Shown: positions 17,086-26,400, counted from the stretch's first letter. The stretch is 64,000 nt of DNA from Oscillospiraceae bacterium (GCA_024404815.1 JAKSPL010000002.1:18293-82292); one strand, 5' to 3'. Notes: generated from the sequence alone by a model not told the origin. Numbers and translations are program-made.

Positions 17086-17310
17086 ATGTACGATGATCTG
17101 AAAAATATCAAACAGAACGGTGCTCTTCTTGTGGGCTATTCGCCATCCTCAGATGCGTATATTGCTTATGAGATGATCCCGGGCGGAAACATGGGATGGA
17201 ACCCCGGTGTCCGTTATTATTCCACCAGCAAGGATGCTTATGACCATTGGAATGATCCCGGCTTTGAGCCGAGAAGTCATGTGTCTCATATTTGTGACGA
17301 AAGGCCATAA
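17086..17310 (+). CDS. Small protein of unknown function between argG and argH
   Basis: 74 residues from ATG 17086 behind a strong ribosome site (GGAGGA, 7 bases away). It begins MYDDLKNIKQ and is rich in Gly, Tyr, Ser and Trp (GGNMGWNPG, VRYYSTS, DHWNDPG). There is no membrane segment and no motif I recognise. It seems a real gene because of the ribosome site and its own codon pattern. It may be a small regulator or a chance passenger of the arginine operon. Confidence 0.6.
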   Translation: MYDDLKNIKQNGALLVGYSPSSDAYIAYEMIPGGNMGWNPGVRYYSTSKDAYDHWNDPGFEPRSHVSHICDERP

Positions 17311-17379
17311 GGCTGCATCGGAACCCAAAGCGAAGCACGAATGAAGAAAACCAAGCCGAATGGAGAAAGGCAAAATATT

Positions 17380-18765
17380 ATGGCTAAAATGTGGGCAGGA
17401 AGATTCTCAAAGGAAGTGGACGAAACAGTCAATGCGTTCAATTCCTCTATCTCATTTGACGGCAGAATGTATGCGCAGGATATTCGTGGCAGCATCGCTC
17501 ACGCAACGATGCTCGGCGACTGCGGCATCATCCCTGCGGAGGACAAGGAGAAGATCATCAGCGGATTGCAGGGCATTCTTGCAGACCTCGAAGCAGGCAC
17601 GCTGTTGATGGACCCCACCGCGGAGGACATTCATATGTTCGTCGAGGCGGAACTGACCAAGCGCATCGGCGATGCAGGCAAGCGTCTGCACACGGCACGC
17701 TCCCGAAACGATCAGGTCGCGCTCGATGTTCGTCTGTATCTGCGCGATGAGATCACCGAGATCCGAAAACTGCTGCTGTCGCTGCTGAAAACGCTGACGA
17801 AGCTTGCCGCAGAGCATACCGAAACAATTATGCCCGGCTATACGCATTTGCAGCGCGCACAGCCCGTGACGCTTGCCCATCATTTGCTGGCATATGTCTG
17901 GATGCTCCTGCGCGATGACAGCCGACTGGCTGATACTGCAAAGCGCATGAATTATTGTCCGCTCGGCGCAGGTGCTCTTGCAGGCACGACCTACCCGATC
18001 AACCGCAAGCAGACCGCGTCTTTGCTGGGATTTGATGCACCTGTTGCAAATTCCCTCGATGCGGTTTCTGACCGTGACTTCTGCGTGGAGCTTGCGAATG
18101 CACTTTCTTTGCTGATGGTGCATTTGTCCCGTTTCTCCGAGGAGATCATCCTCTGGTGCAGCTGGGAATTCAAGTTCATCGAGCTGGACGATGCCTATGC
18201 AACAGGTTCTTCCATCATGCCGCAGAAGAAAAACCCTGATGTCACGGAGCTGATCCGCGGCAAGACGGGCAGAGTCATCGGTGACCTGACCACACTGCTT
18301 TCGATGCTCAAAGGCATTCCGCTTGCATATAATAAGGATATGCAGGAGGACAAGGAAGCGATCTTTGATGCGATCGACCAGGCGAAACTCTGCATCAAGA
18401 CCTTTGATCCGATGCTGGCAACCATGCGCGTCAACAAGGAAAAGATGCGTGCGGCGGCGGCACAGGGCTTTATCAATGCAACGGACTGTGCAGATTATCT
18501 CGTGAAAAAAGGTTTGCCGTTCCGTGACGCCTACAAGATTACAGGCGGACTGGTCGCACGCTGCATTCAGGACGGCTGTACGCTGGAAACCCTGCCGCTG
18601 GAAGTCTACAAGGAAGCAGCACCGCAGTTCGATGAGGATGTCTATCAGGCGATCGCACTCGAAACCTGCTTGAACGGCAGAATTTCGGAGGGCGGCCCGT
18701 CTGCACAGGCAGTCAAAGAACAGCTTGCACTTGCAAACGCCGCGATCGAGGAAATCAAGCTATGA
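17380..18765 (+). CDS. argH: Argininosuccinate lyase
   Basis: 461 residues when started at ATG 17380, which has GGAGAAAGG 9 bases upstream; an ATG at 17341 lacks such a site. It splits argininosuccinate into arginine and fumarate. The family signature SSIMPQKKNPD and the motifs TARSRNDQVALD and GYTHLQRAQP are present. The stop codon overlaps the start of the next small gene (ATGA). Confidence 0.95.
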   Translation: MAKMWAGRFSKEVDETVNAFNSSISFDGRMYAQDIRGSIAHATMLGDCGIIPAEDKEKIISGLQGILADLEAGTLLMDPTAEDIHMFVEAELTKRIGDAGKRLHTARSRNDQVALDVRLYLRDEITEIRKLLLSLLKTLTKLAAEHTETIMPGYTHLQRAQPVTLAHHLLAYVWMLLRDDSRLADTAKRMNYCPLGAGALAGTTYPINRKQTASLLGFDAPVANSLDAVSDRDFCVELANALSLLMVHLSRFSEEIILWCSWEFKFIELDDAYATGSSIMPQKKNPDVTELIRGKTGRVIGDLTTLLSMLKGIPLAYNKDMQEDKEAIFDAIDQAKLCIKTFDPMLATMRVNKEKMRAAAAQGFINATDCADYLVKKGLPFRDAYKITGGLVARCIQDGCTLETLPLEVYKEAAPQFDEDVYQAIALETCLNGRISEGGPSAQAVKEQLALANAAIEEIKL

Positions 18766-18992
18766 GCAAGAAACGATTGATCTACATATTTTTTGTATCA
18801 TTGGTGGCGTTCGCCGTCTGGATTTTCGGCGAGGCGATCATTGTGTTCAACGGCTTGTCCATGACGATCGCGCGTGTCTGGATCGTATTGATTTTCGGTG
18901 CGGCGTGTGCATGGAGCGTTCGGCACTTCTACCGTGAGGACAAAAAAGCGAAAGAGGATGAGGAAAATGACAACTATAAAGGTGTATATTGA
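18762..18992 (+). CDS. Small two-helix membrane protein inside the arginine operon
   Basis: 76 residues with two hydrophobic helices (about 7-28 and 35-55) and a highly charged tail (REDKKAKEDEEND). It overlaps argH by ATGA and runs 26 bases into argC in another frame, so all three are translated in a coupled manner. I do not recognise the family. Tight coupling suggests it is a true gene rather than a chance frame. Confidence 0.65.
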   Translation: MSKKRLIYIFFVSLVAFAVWIFGEAIIVFNGLSMTIARVWIVLIFGAACAWSVRHFYREDKKAKEDEENDNYKGVY

Positions 18993-19917
18993 CGGTCAGG
19001 CAGGCACAACGGGCCTGAAATTGTTCGACCGCATCAAAAACCGCGAAGATATTGAATTACTGACGATCGACCCTGCAAAGCACCGCGACAATGCGGAGCG
19101 TGCGCGGCTCATCAACGAATCGGATGTGACATTCCTCTGCCTGCCCGATGCGGCATCCGTTGAGGCGGTGTCGTTTGTGGAAAATCCCAAGGTCCGCATC
19201 ATTGACGCATCGACCGCACACCGTACCAATCCCGACTGGGCATACGGCTTCCCTGAGCTTTCCGCGGCACACAGAGAGAAAATCGTGAACAGCAATCGTG
19301 TCGCTGTCCCCGGATGCTATGCGTCAGGTTTTCTGTCGCTGGTCTATCCGATGGTACAGAGCGGACTGCTGCCGAAAGATTATCCTGTGACCTGCCATGC
19401 GGTATCGGGATACAGCGGCGCAGGCAAAGGCGCGATCGCGGTGTATGAATCCGCAGACCGCCCCGAAGAATACGGCAGTCCCAGACAGTACGCACTCGGT
19501 CAGACGCACAAGCATCTGCCTGAAATGCAGAAGATCTCGGGACTGGAATTCGCTCCGATGTTCAATCCGCTGGTCTGCGATTATTTCGCAGGCATGGTTG
19601 TTTCCGTGCCGCTGCACCGCCGTCTGCTGAACGGCAAGCCGTCGGTCGAGCAGGTACATGAAATGTTCGCAAAGCACTACGAGGGACAGCAGTTTGTCAA
19701 GGTACGAGCGATACAGGGCGAAGATGTGCTGGAAAACGGCTTCCTGCCTGCCAACACACTGGCTGGAACGAATATGCTGGAAATTTTCGTCTGCGGCAAC
19801 GATGACCGCATTTTGCTTGCATCCCGTCTGGACAATCTCGGAAAAGGTGCGTCCGGTGCGGCACTCCAATGCTTCAACATCATGACCGGTGCGCCTGAGG
19901 AATCGGGACTGGTTTAA
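18967..19917 (+). CDS. argC: N-acetyl-gamma-glutamyl-phosphate reductase (short, type 2)
   Basis: 316 residues from ATG 18967 (ribosome site GATGAGG inside the previous gene). It reduces acetylglutamyl phosphate to the semialdehyde with NADPH. The start IKVYIDGQAGTTGL is the nucleotide loop, and Cys117 in VPGCYASGF is the catalytic cysteine. The length and the missing 30-residue segment fit the short type 2 form, which is more common in proteobacteria than in Firmicutes; this could point to exchange. Confidence 0.92.
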   Translation: MTTIKVYIDGQAGTTGLKLFDRIKNREDIELLTIDPAKHRDNAERARLINESDVTFLCLPDAASVEAVSFVENPKVRIIDASTAHRTNPDWAYGFPELSAAHREKIVNSNRVAVPGCYASGFLSLVYPMVQSGLLPKDYPVTCHAVSGYSGAGKGAIAVYESADRPEEYGSPRQYALGQTHKHLPEMQKISGLEFAPMFNPLVCDYFAGMVVSVPLHRRLLNGKPSVEQVHEMFAKHYEGQQFVKVRAIQGEDVLENGFLPANTLAGTNMLEIFVCGNDDRILLASRLDNLGKGASGAALQCFNIMTGAPEESGLV

Positions 19918-19995
19918 GAGGTGTCTGCGGCGCATTGTCCCTTTGATCGCCGCTTGCAGGCAATGAAACATCCTATATAGAAAGGAAAAGAACCA

Positions 19996-21297
19996 ATGGA
20001 ACTGAAAAGTTTTGACGGATACAAATTTGTAGACGGCGGCGTTTGTGCCGCAAAGGGCTTCAAGGCAAACGGTATCTGCTGCGGTCTGCGCCATCAGGCA
20101 CTCACCGAGGAAACAGCGACCGAACAGAATCATGCTGCCAACGGTGTCACAGACGATGCACCGAAAAAGAACGACCTCGCGCTGATCGTATCCGATACGA
20201 TGTGCAGCACCGCCGCGATGTACACGACCAACAAGGTCAAAGGCGCACCGATTCAGGTCACAAAGCGCAATATTGCGGACGGTAAGGCACAGGCTGTCAT
20301 CGTCAACTCGGTCAACGCCAATACCTGCAATGCAGACGGCGAGGAAAAGGCTGCTGCAATGTGCAAATTGGCAGCAGAGGCTCTGAATCTCAAAGATACC
20401 GACATCATCGTTGCATCGACAGGTGTCATCGGACAGACCTTGCCGATCGAACCGATCGCAGCAGGACTCCCGAAGCTCGCAGAGGGACTCTCCTACGAGG
20501 GCAACTCCGAGGCGATGCACGCAATTATGACGACTGATACACGCGAAAAGGAAGTCGCTGTGGAATTTACAGTCGGCGGAAAGACCTGCCGTCTGGGCGG
20601 TATGCTCAAGGGCAGCGGCATGATCCATCCGAACATGGCGACCACGCTGACATTCCTGACGACCGACTGCGCGGTTTCTTCGGAGATGATCCGGAAAGCA
20701 CTTCAGGCGGTTGTCCGTGTGACACTCAACCGCGTGTCCGTAGACGGCGATACCTCGACCAATGATATGGTCTGTGTGCTGGCAAACGGTCTGGCAGGCA
20801 ATGCGGAGATCAACGCAGAAAATGCGGATTATCAGGCATTCTGCGGCGCACTCCACGCAATTCTGCTGAACCTTGCAAGAATGTGTGCAGCAGACGGCGA
20901 GGGCGCGACCAAGCTGGTCGAATGCACTGTCAGCAATGCTGATAACGAGGAACAGGCGGAGATCATTGCAAAGAGCGTCATTACATCCAGTCTGTTCAAG
21001 GCTGCAATGTTCGGCGCAGATGCCAACTGGGGCAGAATCGCCTGCGCAATGGGATATTCGGGTGCAGAATACGATGTCAGCAAGGTCGATGTGGAACTTG
21101 CATCCAAAAAGGGCAAAATTGCAGTTGCAAAGCAGGGTTACGGCATCCCGTTCTCGGAGGATGACGCAAAGAAGATCCTCTTGGAGGACGAGATTCAGGT
21201 GCTGATCTCTCTGGGCAGCGGCGATAAGACCGTGACTGCTTGGGGATGCGACCTGACCTACGAATATGTAAAGATCAACGGAGATTACAGAAGCTGA
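19996..21297 (+). CDS. argJ: Bifunctional ornithine acetyltransferase / acetylglutamate synthase
   Basis: 433 residues, about 25 longer than usual because of an insertion near residues 33-58 (rich in Thr, Glu and Ala). The protein cuts itself before Thr216 in HPNMATTL to make two chains. VASTGVIGQ and the C-terminal ANWGRIACAMG match the family. It recycles acetyl groups from acetylornithine to glutamate, so no argE or separate argA is needed. The ribosome site is AAAGGAAAA. Confidence 0.94.
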   Translation: MELKSFDGYKFVDGGVCAAKGFKANGICCGLRHQALTEETATEQNHAANGVTDDAPKKNDLALIVSDTMCSTAAMYTTNKVKGAPIQVTKRNIADGKAQAVIVNSVNANTCNADGEEKAAAMCKLAAEALNLKDTDIIVASTGVIGQTLPIEPIAAGLPKLAEGLSYEGNSEAMHAIMTTDTREKEVAVEFTVGGKTCRLGGMLKGSGMIHPNMATTLTFLTTDCAVSSEMIRKALQAVVRVTLNRVSVDGDTSTNDMVCVLANGLAGNAEINAENADYQAFCGALHAILLNLARMCAADGEGATKLVECTVSNADNEEQAEIIAKSVITSSLFKAAMFGADANWGRIACAMGYSGAEYDVSKVDVELASKKGKIAVAKQGYGIPFSEDDAKKILLEDEIQVLISLGSGDKTVTAWGCDLTYEYVKINGDYRS

Positions 21298-21354
21298 AAC
21301 GCTCGTATTTCCGAATGATTTGAAATTTGTCAGACTGTATAAAAAGGAGCTTGT

Positions 21355-22242
21355 ATGCAGAATATGGAAATCCCCGAAAATATTTCAACGCAAATCCGCT
21401 CGCAGGTGCTGATTGATGCCCTGCCGTATATTCAGCGTTACAATCAGAAGATCATTGTCGTGAAGTACGGCGGAAACGCCATGACCAACGAAGCACTGAA
21501 AGAATGTGTCATGAGTGACATTGTGCTGCTGTCGCTGGTCGGCATCCGCGTGGTGCTGGTACACGGCGGCGGCCCTGAGATCAGCGATATGCTCGGACGT
21601 TTGAATATCGAAAGCAAATTCATCGGGGGACTGCGGTACACCGATGCAGAAACCGCGGATGTTGTCCGCATGGTGCTGGCAGGCAAGGTCAACAAGGAAC
21701 TTGTATCTCACCTGACCAGACATTCGGGCGAGGCACTCGGATTGAGTGGTATTGACGGTGCGCTTTTGCAGGCGAAGAAAAAGGAATCGAAGCCTGATCT
21801 TGGTCTGGTCGGCGAGATCACAGGTGTCAACACAAAACCGATCCTGACTGCATTGGACAATGGCTATATCCCCGTCATTGCGACGGTTGCCTGCGGACCC
21901 GACGGACAGGTGTACAACGTCAACGCGGACACCGCTGCTGCTGCGATCGCTGCGGCACTCGGTGCGGAAAACCTCATTCTGATGACGGATATTGCAGGTC
22001 TGCTCCGTGATAAAAACGACCCGTCTACGCTGATTCCGTCTGTCAATATCAGCGAGGTGCAGAACCTCAAACGACAGGGAATTATTTCGGGCGGCATGAT
22101 CCCGAAAATCGACTGCTGTGTCGAAGCCATTCGCCGCGGCGTCAAAAAAGCTGTCATCATCGACGGCAGAGTACCGCACTCCATTCTCGTAGAAATTTGC
22201 AGCAATGAGGGTGTCGGCACACAGTTTCTTAGTGTATACTAA
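21355..22242 (+). CDS. argB: Acetylglutamate kinase
   Basis: 295 residues with start at ATG 21355 (AAAAAGGAG). It phosphorylates N-acetylglutamate. VVKYGGNAM and LVHGGGPEIS are the phosphate loops, and the C-terminal GMIPKIDCC is conserved. An N-terminal helix (about 8-25, SQVLIDALPYIQRYNQK) is the kind found in the arginine-inhibited hexameric forms, so feedback control by arginine is likely. Confidence 0.95.
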   Translation: MQNMEIPENISTQIRSQVLIDALPYIQRYNQKIIVVKYGGNAMTNEALKECVMSDIVLLSLVGIRVVLVHGGGPEISDMLGRLNIESKFIGGLRYTDAETADVVRMVLAGKVNKELVSHLTRHSGEALGLSGIDGALLQAKKKESKPDLGLVGEITGVNTKPILTALDNGYIPVIATVACGPDGQVYNVNADTAAAAIAAALGAENLILMTDIAGLLRDKNDPSTLIPSVNISEVQNLKRQGIISGGMIPKIDCCVEAIRRGVKKAVIIDGRVPHSILVEICSNEGVGTQFLSVY

Positions 22243-22287
22243 TTGACAAATTCGGTGTATTCTTTTACCATATTCATAAATTATCCC

Positions 22288-22316
22288 TTGATTTTCAGAA
22301 CACAGTTTGATATAAT
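22288..22316 (+). promoter_or_regulatory. Internal promoter before argD
   Basis: TTGATT (22288-22293) and TATAAT (22311-22316) are spaced 17 bases. Transcription would begin about 15 bases before the TTG start codon, so the ribosome site lies close to the 5' end. Confidence 0.6.
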
Positions 22317-22336
22317 AATGAAGGAGGGGAATCCCC

Positions 22337-23503
22337 TTGAATACCATTGAAATTTCTGAAAAATATTTAATGAAAACCTATGGCCGCCAGCCGATGGCTG
22401 CCGCATCCGGTCAGAATTGTGTCTGTACCGATGAGGACGGCAAGCAGTATATCGACTTCGGCAGCGGTATCGGTACCAACAGTCTGGGCTACTGCAACGA
22501 TGCTTGGGCAGATGCAGTATGCAAGCAGGTACGGAAAATCCAGCACACCAGTAATTACTATTATACCGATGTGCAGGCGGCATTCGTCCAAAAACTCTGC
22601 GGCATCACAGGCTATCAGAAAGCGTTTCTCGGCAATTCGGGCGCAGAAGCCAATGAATGTGCCATCAAGCTGGCAAGAAAGTACAGCTTCGATAAATACG
22701 GCGAGGGCCGCGGCACGATCATCACCCTGAAAAACAGCTTCCACGGCAGAACCATGATGACGCTGACTGCGACAGGACAGGATGTGTTCCACAATTACTT
22801 CTTCCCGTTCCCGACAGGCTTTGCGTATGCAGAAGCGAACAATCTGGATGATCTCAAATCCAAGCTGGACGGTACGGTCTGTGCAGTCATGATGGAGATG
22901 ATCCAGGGCGAGGGCGGTGTCTGTGCGATGGAAAAGGAATTCGTACAGGCGGCTGCAAAGCTCTGCGAGGAAAATGACATTCTGTTTATCGTGGACGAAG
23001 TACAGACGGGTGTCGGCAGAACCGGTACATTTTTGGCATCCGAACAGTTCGGTGTGCATCCGAATGTCACCACGCTCGCAAAGGGCTTGGGCGGCGGACT
23101 TCCGATCGGCTGCTGTCTGGCAGACGAGAAGTGCGCGGAGGTCATGGGACCGAGCAGCCACGGCTCAACGTTCGGCGGAAACCCTGTGGTCTGTGCAGGT
23201 GCGCTGGCGGTGCTTGAACAGGTTTCGGCAGAAGGATTCCTTGAAAAAGTACAGCAAAAAGCAGCGTATATCCGCGAGGCAGTCGCAAAATGCAGCGATG
23301 TTGCCGCAGTGACAGGCTTGGGATTGATGATCGGCATTGCGCTCAAAACCAAGGATGCCCATGATGTCATGGACAAGGCACGCGAAAACGGTCTGCTGAT
23401 CCTGACCGCAAAGGAAAAGGTCAGACTGCTGCCGCCGCTGACGATTTCACAGGAAGAGATCGAAAAAGGCTTGAAAATTCTGCTCCCGCTGCTGGAAAAT
23501 TGA
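22337..23503 (+). CDS. argD: Acetylornithine aminotransferase
   Basis: 388 residues. The start is a TTG at 22337, 8 bases after AAGGAGGGG. It transfers an amino group from glutamate to acetylglutamate semialdehyde using PLP. FLGNSGAEANECAIK, the PLP Asp in IVDEVQTG and the Schiff-base Lys in TLAKGLGGG are present. The bases GGGGAATCCCC place the Shine-Dalgarno in a small hairpin against the start codon, which together with TTG should lower translation. It has its own promoter, 94 bases after argB. Confidence 0.94.
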   Translation: MNTIEISEKYLMKTYGRQPMAAASGQNCVCTDEDGKQYIDFGSGIGTNSLGYCNDAWADAVCKQVRKIQHTSNYYYTDVQAAFVQKLCGITGYQKAFLGNSGAEANECAIKLARKYSFDKYGEGRGTIITLKNSFHGRTMMTLTATGQDVFHNYFFPFPTGFAYAEANNLDDLKSKLDGTVCAVMMEMIQGEGGVCAMEKEFVQAAAKLCEENDILFIVDEVQTGVGRTGTFLASEQFGVHPNVTTLAKGLGGGLPIGCCLADEKCAEVMGPSSHGSTFGGNPVVCAGALAVLEQVSAEGFLEKVQQKAAYIREAVAKCSDVAAVTGLGLMIGIALKTKDAHDVMDKARENGLLILTAKEKVRLLPPLTISQEEIEKGLKILLPLLEN

Positions 23504-23539
23504 TTTTCAAAATTATCAAAGCAAAAGAGGTGCGTCACT

Positions 23540-24013
23540 ATGTTAGAACTTACAATTATGATGAATCATGGCAAATATCTTGTTACGGATAGCAAAAAGC
23601 GCACCTTGTATTCAATCAAAAAGAAACTCCGCGGTGAGTATGTAATACGAGATGCAAGCAAATACGAGCTGTATGAACTTTCCGAAGGACAGACGATGGA
23701 CAGACATATGTTCTACTACATCCTCTTGAACGGAAAGCGAAAAGCCACACTCCGATGTGTTTCGAAATTCTTAGAGCCGCGTATGGAACTGGAAGAGGAA
23801 GACGGCAGTATTTTGACGATTCGAGCAGAAACGCCCGACAAGCTTTCCTATACTTTTGTGAAAGACAAAAAGGAATACGGAACCCTGAAAATCCATATGC
23901 TGTCGCGTACAGAATATAAATTTGTCATCAACATTGACGTTGAGATCTTTGACGATTATCTCCCGCTGATCCCCTTTGCCGTCATCGAAAGTATCCCGCC
24001 GACCGTCGGCTAA
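23540..24013 (+). CDS. Small basic protein with a possible tubby/LURP-like fold
   Basis: 157 residues from ATG 23540 (ribosome site AAAAGAGGTG). The pattern LYSIKKKLRGEYVIRD, YYILLNGKRKATLR and FVKDKKEYGTLKI, with alternating strands and basic turns, recalls the LURP-one/tubby C2 fold in which a membrane tether is common. I infer this only from strand pattern. There are no catalytic motifs. It sits between argD and argF on the same strand with short gaps, so it is probably cotranscribed. Confidence 0.65.
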   Translation: MLELTIMMNHGKYLVTDSKKRTLYSIKKKLRGEYVIRDASKYELYELSEGQTMDRHMFYYILLNGKRKATLRCVSKFLEPRMELEEEDGSILTIRAETPDKLSYTFVKDKKEYGTLKIHMLSRTEYKFVINIDVEIFDDYLPLIPFAVIESIPPTVG

Positions 24014-24058
24014 GGCAATCATCGGACACGATTTAGGTTAGAAAGGAAGCGATTCCCA

Positions 24059-24967
24059 ATGAATCATTTGCTGAAAATGCTCGACCTTTCGAGCGAAGAA
24101 ATTATTGATTTACTGAATGTTGCAGACCAGCTGAAGTACGAACGCAAGCACAATATCCCGCATCCGCATTTGCAGGGCAAAACGCTTGGCATGATTTTCC
24201 AGAAAGCATCTACCCGTACCCGCGTTTCTTTCGAAACAGGTATGATGCAGCTTGGCGGTTATCCGCTGTTCTTGTCCTCGCATGATCTGCAGATCGGACG
24301 CGGCGAACCTGTACAGGACACCGCACGCGTGCTGTCGCGGTATCTGGACGGCATTATGATCCGTACCTTCGCACAGCAGGAGGTCGAGGATCTGGCAAAA
24401 TACGGATCGATCCCGATCATCAACGGTCTGACCGATTTCTGTCATCCGTGTCAGGTACTTGCCGATCTGATGACGATTCGTGAGTACAAGGGCGGATTCA
24501 ACGGTTTGAAGATGTGCTACATCGGCGACGGCAACAACATGGCAAACTCGCTGATCGTCGGCGGTCTGAAAGTCGGTATGGAAGTCAGCATCGCCTGCCC
24601 GAATGATTATCAGCCTGACAAGCAGGTGCTGGATTTTGCAAATGCAAACGGCGGCTTCACAATGACCGAATCGCCTGTTCTTGCCGCAGAGAATGCGGAC
24701 GTTATCTTTACGGATGTCTGGGCATCCATGGGACAGGAAGGCGAAGCGGAAAAGCGGAGAATCGCATTCAAGGGCTATCAGGTCAATGACGAGGTACTGG
24801 GTGCGGCACATTCCGAGTGCATGGTACAGCATTGTCTACCTGCACACCGCGGCGAAGAAATCACAGAAAAGGTCTTTGAGGCACACGCCAACGAGATTTT
24901 CGACGAGGCAGAAAACCGTCTGCACGCACAGAAAGCCGTTATGGTCAAAGTAATGGGCAATCAGTAA
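24059..24967 (+). CDS. argF: Ornithine carbamoyltransferase
   Basis: 302 residues. The carbamoyl phosphate loop STRTRVSFE, the segment HPCQVLADLMT and the ornithine motif HCLPAHR are intact. It makes citrulline in the pathway that argG and argH finish. It is the last gene of the cluster and is followed by a strong terminator, then a dispersed repeat element. Confidence 0.96.
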   Translation: MNHLLKMLDLSSEEIIDLLNVADQLKYERKHNIPHPHLQGKTLGMIFQKASTRTRVSFETGMMQLGGYPLFLSSHDLQIGRGEPVQDTARVLSRYLDGIMIRTFAQQEVEDLAKYGSIPIINGLTDFCHPCQVLADLMTIREYKGGFNGLKMCYIGDGNNMANSLIVGGLKVGMEVSIACPNDYQPDKQVLDFANANGGFTMTESPVLAAENADVIFTDVWASMGQEGEAEKRRIAFKGYQVNDEVLGAAHSECMVQHCLPAHRGEEITEKVFEAHANEIFDEAENRLHAQKAVMVKVMGNQ

Positions 24968-24976
24968 TCGAACAGG

Positions 24977-25006
24977 AATCCCCCGATGAAAGTCGGGGGA
25001 TTTTTT
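24977..25006 (+). terminator. Terminator of the arginine cluster
   Basis: AATCCCCCGAT pairs with GTCGGGGGATT around GAAA and is followed by six T. It begins 9 bases after the argF stop. Confidence 0.9.
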
Positions 25007-25020
25007 GTCAGTTGAAAAAG

Positions 25021-25098
25021 TGTGGGGTGTTTCGCGCTCTGCGGAGCGCGATGAGGGACACTGTCCCCTCAACCCCTGCGATTTTTCGAGAAAAATCG
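25021..25098 (+). repeat. Dispersed hairpin element, copy 1 (partial)
   Basis: GGGGTGTTTCGC starts the copy. Hairpin A is TCGCGCTC-TGCG-GAGCGCGA (25032-25051). Hairpin B has the core GGGACA-C-TGTCCC. ACCCC at 25072-25076 can pair with the first GGGGT to enclose both. A further hairpin CGATTTTT-CGAG-AAAAATCG follows. The long 3' part seen in other copies is missing. It fills most of the gap between argF and the next gene. Confidence 0.75.
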
Positions 25099-25177
25099 AG
25101 TAAAAATTTTGATATGAGAAACTTTCATGTGCGATTCGTAAGAGCGGTTTGTGTTCGTCCGCTTGCAGATAGAGTTG

Positions 25178-25909
25178 CTAAAATTTCCACTTGCGCTGCA
25201 AGGTAAGCAGTTCAGCTGTCAGGAGTGTCGGGAGCGTCCGCAGGGCAGTAAACGGCAGGAGTAGAAAAGGCAGACAGACGATACGCCGCAAAAGCAGGGG
25301 AAGCGTCTGCCCTCTTGTGACCGCGAACGCTTGCAGGAGAATGCGGAAAATACGGACATGCGGCGATTTCAGATAGCAAAAGGTGAGGGCTGCATCCGCG
25401 GTCAGCACGCGCAGCGGCAGCCACAGCAGAAGAATACTCAGCAAAAACAAGTGCGCGGTGAACAGCAGTACCCAAGTCCCGTCCGTCAGCAATGCGGCAG
25501 TCAGAAACAGTTTTTTCGCCATGCCGAATACTGCCGCCGCAGGAATCACAGAAATCGGCAGCAGTATGGATGCGGTCAGTCTGAGCAGGAAAAAGCGTCC
25601 CCACAGCCAGAGTTTTCCGCTGCACGCTAAAAAACCGCAGTCGTTGTCGTCTAGTACCCCGACCGTTTCGCCGAGCCACCACATCGACATGGTTTGCAGC
25701 GGAACGGTCAGAAAAATCCCGCAGATGCTGCACAAAACCGCACATAAGCTTCCGATTGCACCGTGAAACAGAATGCGTTGTGCAAGACAGCCGCCCAGCA
25801 GGAGCAGAACTGTACAAATCATCCATACTGCCGCAAGCATCGCCATTGCCTGCGGCTTTTTGTCTGTCAGGCGTTTTGCCCTGCGCCAGATGGGAAACTG
25901 CCGCCTCAT
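25178..25909 (-). CDS. Polytopic membrane protein, function unknown
   Basis: 243 residues with about five to six hydrophobic segments, beginning MRRQFPIWRR. Leu and Ala are abundant and there is no motif I can name. Its start overlaps the stop of the upstream gene by ATGA, so the two form an operon. The tail is basic (LQRKWKF), which may face the cytoplasm. Confidence 0.65.
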   Translation of the reverse strand: MRRQFPIWRRAKRLTDKKPQAMAMLAAVWMICTVLLLLGGCLAQRILFHGAIGSLCAVLCSICGIFLTVPLQTMSMWWLGETVGVLDDNDCGFLACSGKLWLWGRFFLLRLTASILLPISVIPAAAVFGMAKKLFLTAALLTDGTWVLLFTAHLFLLSILLLWLPLRVLTADAALTFCYLKSPHVRIFRILLQAFAVTRGQTLPLLLRRIVCLPFLLLPFTALRTLPTLLTAELLTLQRKWKF

Positions 25910-26301
25910 GAGAGATAATCCTCAATCAGACGGCGAAGTTCTGCGGCAGTATGCGCTTCGATCCCGTGTTCCAGCAGCAGACGGTCATAGTCGGGCAGCC
26001 ACGCAGGAGAAACCGCATACTGCTCAAACGGAATGTCCTCGTCCTGCTGATAGACCGAAAGGGTACTGCCCTCTAACCGCAGCAGATACGGTCCTTCCGG
26101 TGTTGATGCCGCACGGAGCGGCTGTTCGTCCGCAGGGGAATGTGTGCTGACTGCGGCATTTTGCAGCGTGGTTTCCTCGGGCTGGCTGTCCGCCGTGACG
26201 ATCTGTTGGGTGCAGCTTCCGATGACCATGCCGCCGCCGATCAGCAGACCGCCTGCCGCAAAAATACAGACAGCGGTGTCGATCCATGCACGTTTTGTCA
26301 T
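25906..26301 (-). CDS. Membrane-anchored protein with a BofC-like C-terminal domain
   Basis: 131 residues from ATG 26301-26299. One N-terminal membrane segment (about 8-30) is followed by a Thr- and Glu-rich linker and a C-terminal domain: YLLRLEGSTLSVYQQ, then LPDYDRLLLEHGIEAHT and LRRLIEDYLS. This pattern is shared with the C-terminal domain of BofC and related Firmicute proteins; the match is from memory. It overlaps the downstream membrane protein, so the two may act together. It is divergent from the PBP gene. Confidence 0.65.
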   Translation of the reverse strand: MTKRAWIDTAVCIFAAGGLLIGGGMVIGSCTQQIVTADSQPEETTLQNAAVSTHSPADEQPLRAASTPEGPYLLRLEGSTLSVYQQDEDIPFEQYAVSPAWLPDYDRLLLEHGIEAHTAAELRRLIEDYLS

Positions 26302-26400
26302 AAATGTACCATGTCCTTTCTCTGTTTTACCAGAAGTATGGCACATTTTCCTGCGAAATATTCCAAAAGACACAAAACGATTACAATTTCAAAAAAGTGC

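Noticed and set aside
19324-20856. 510-codon minus frame opposite argC and argJ
   Set aside because: Spans two well-supported genes on the other strand and has no motifs.
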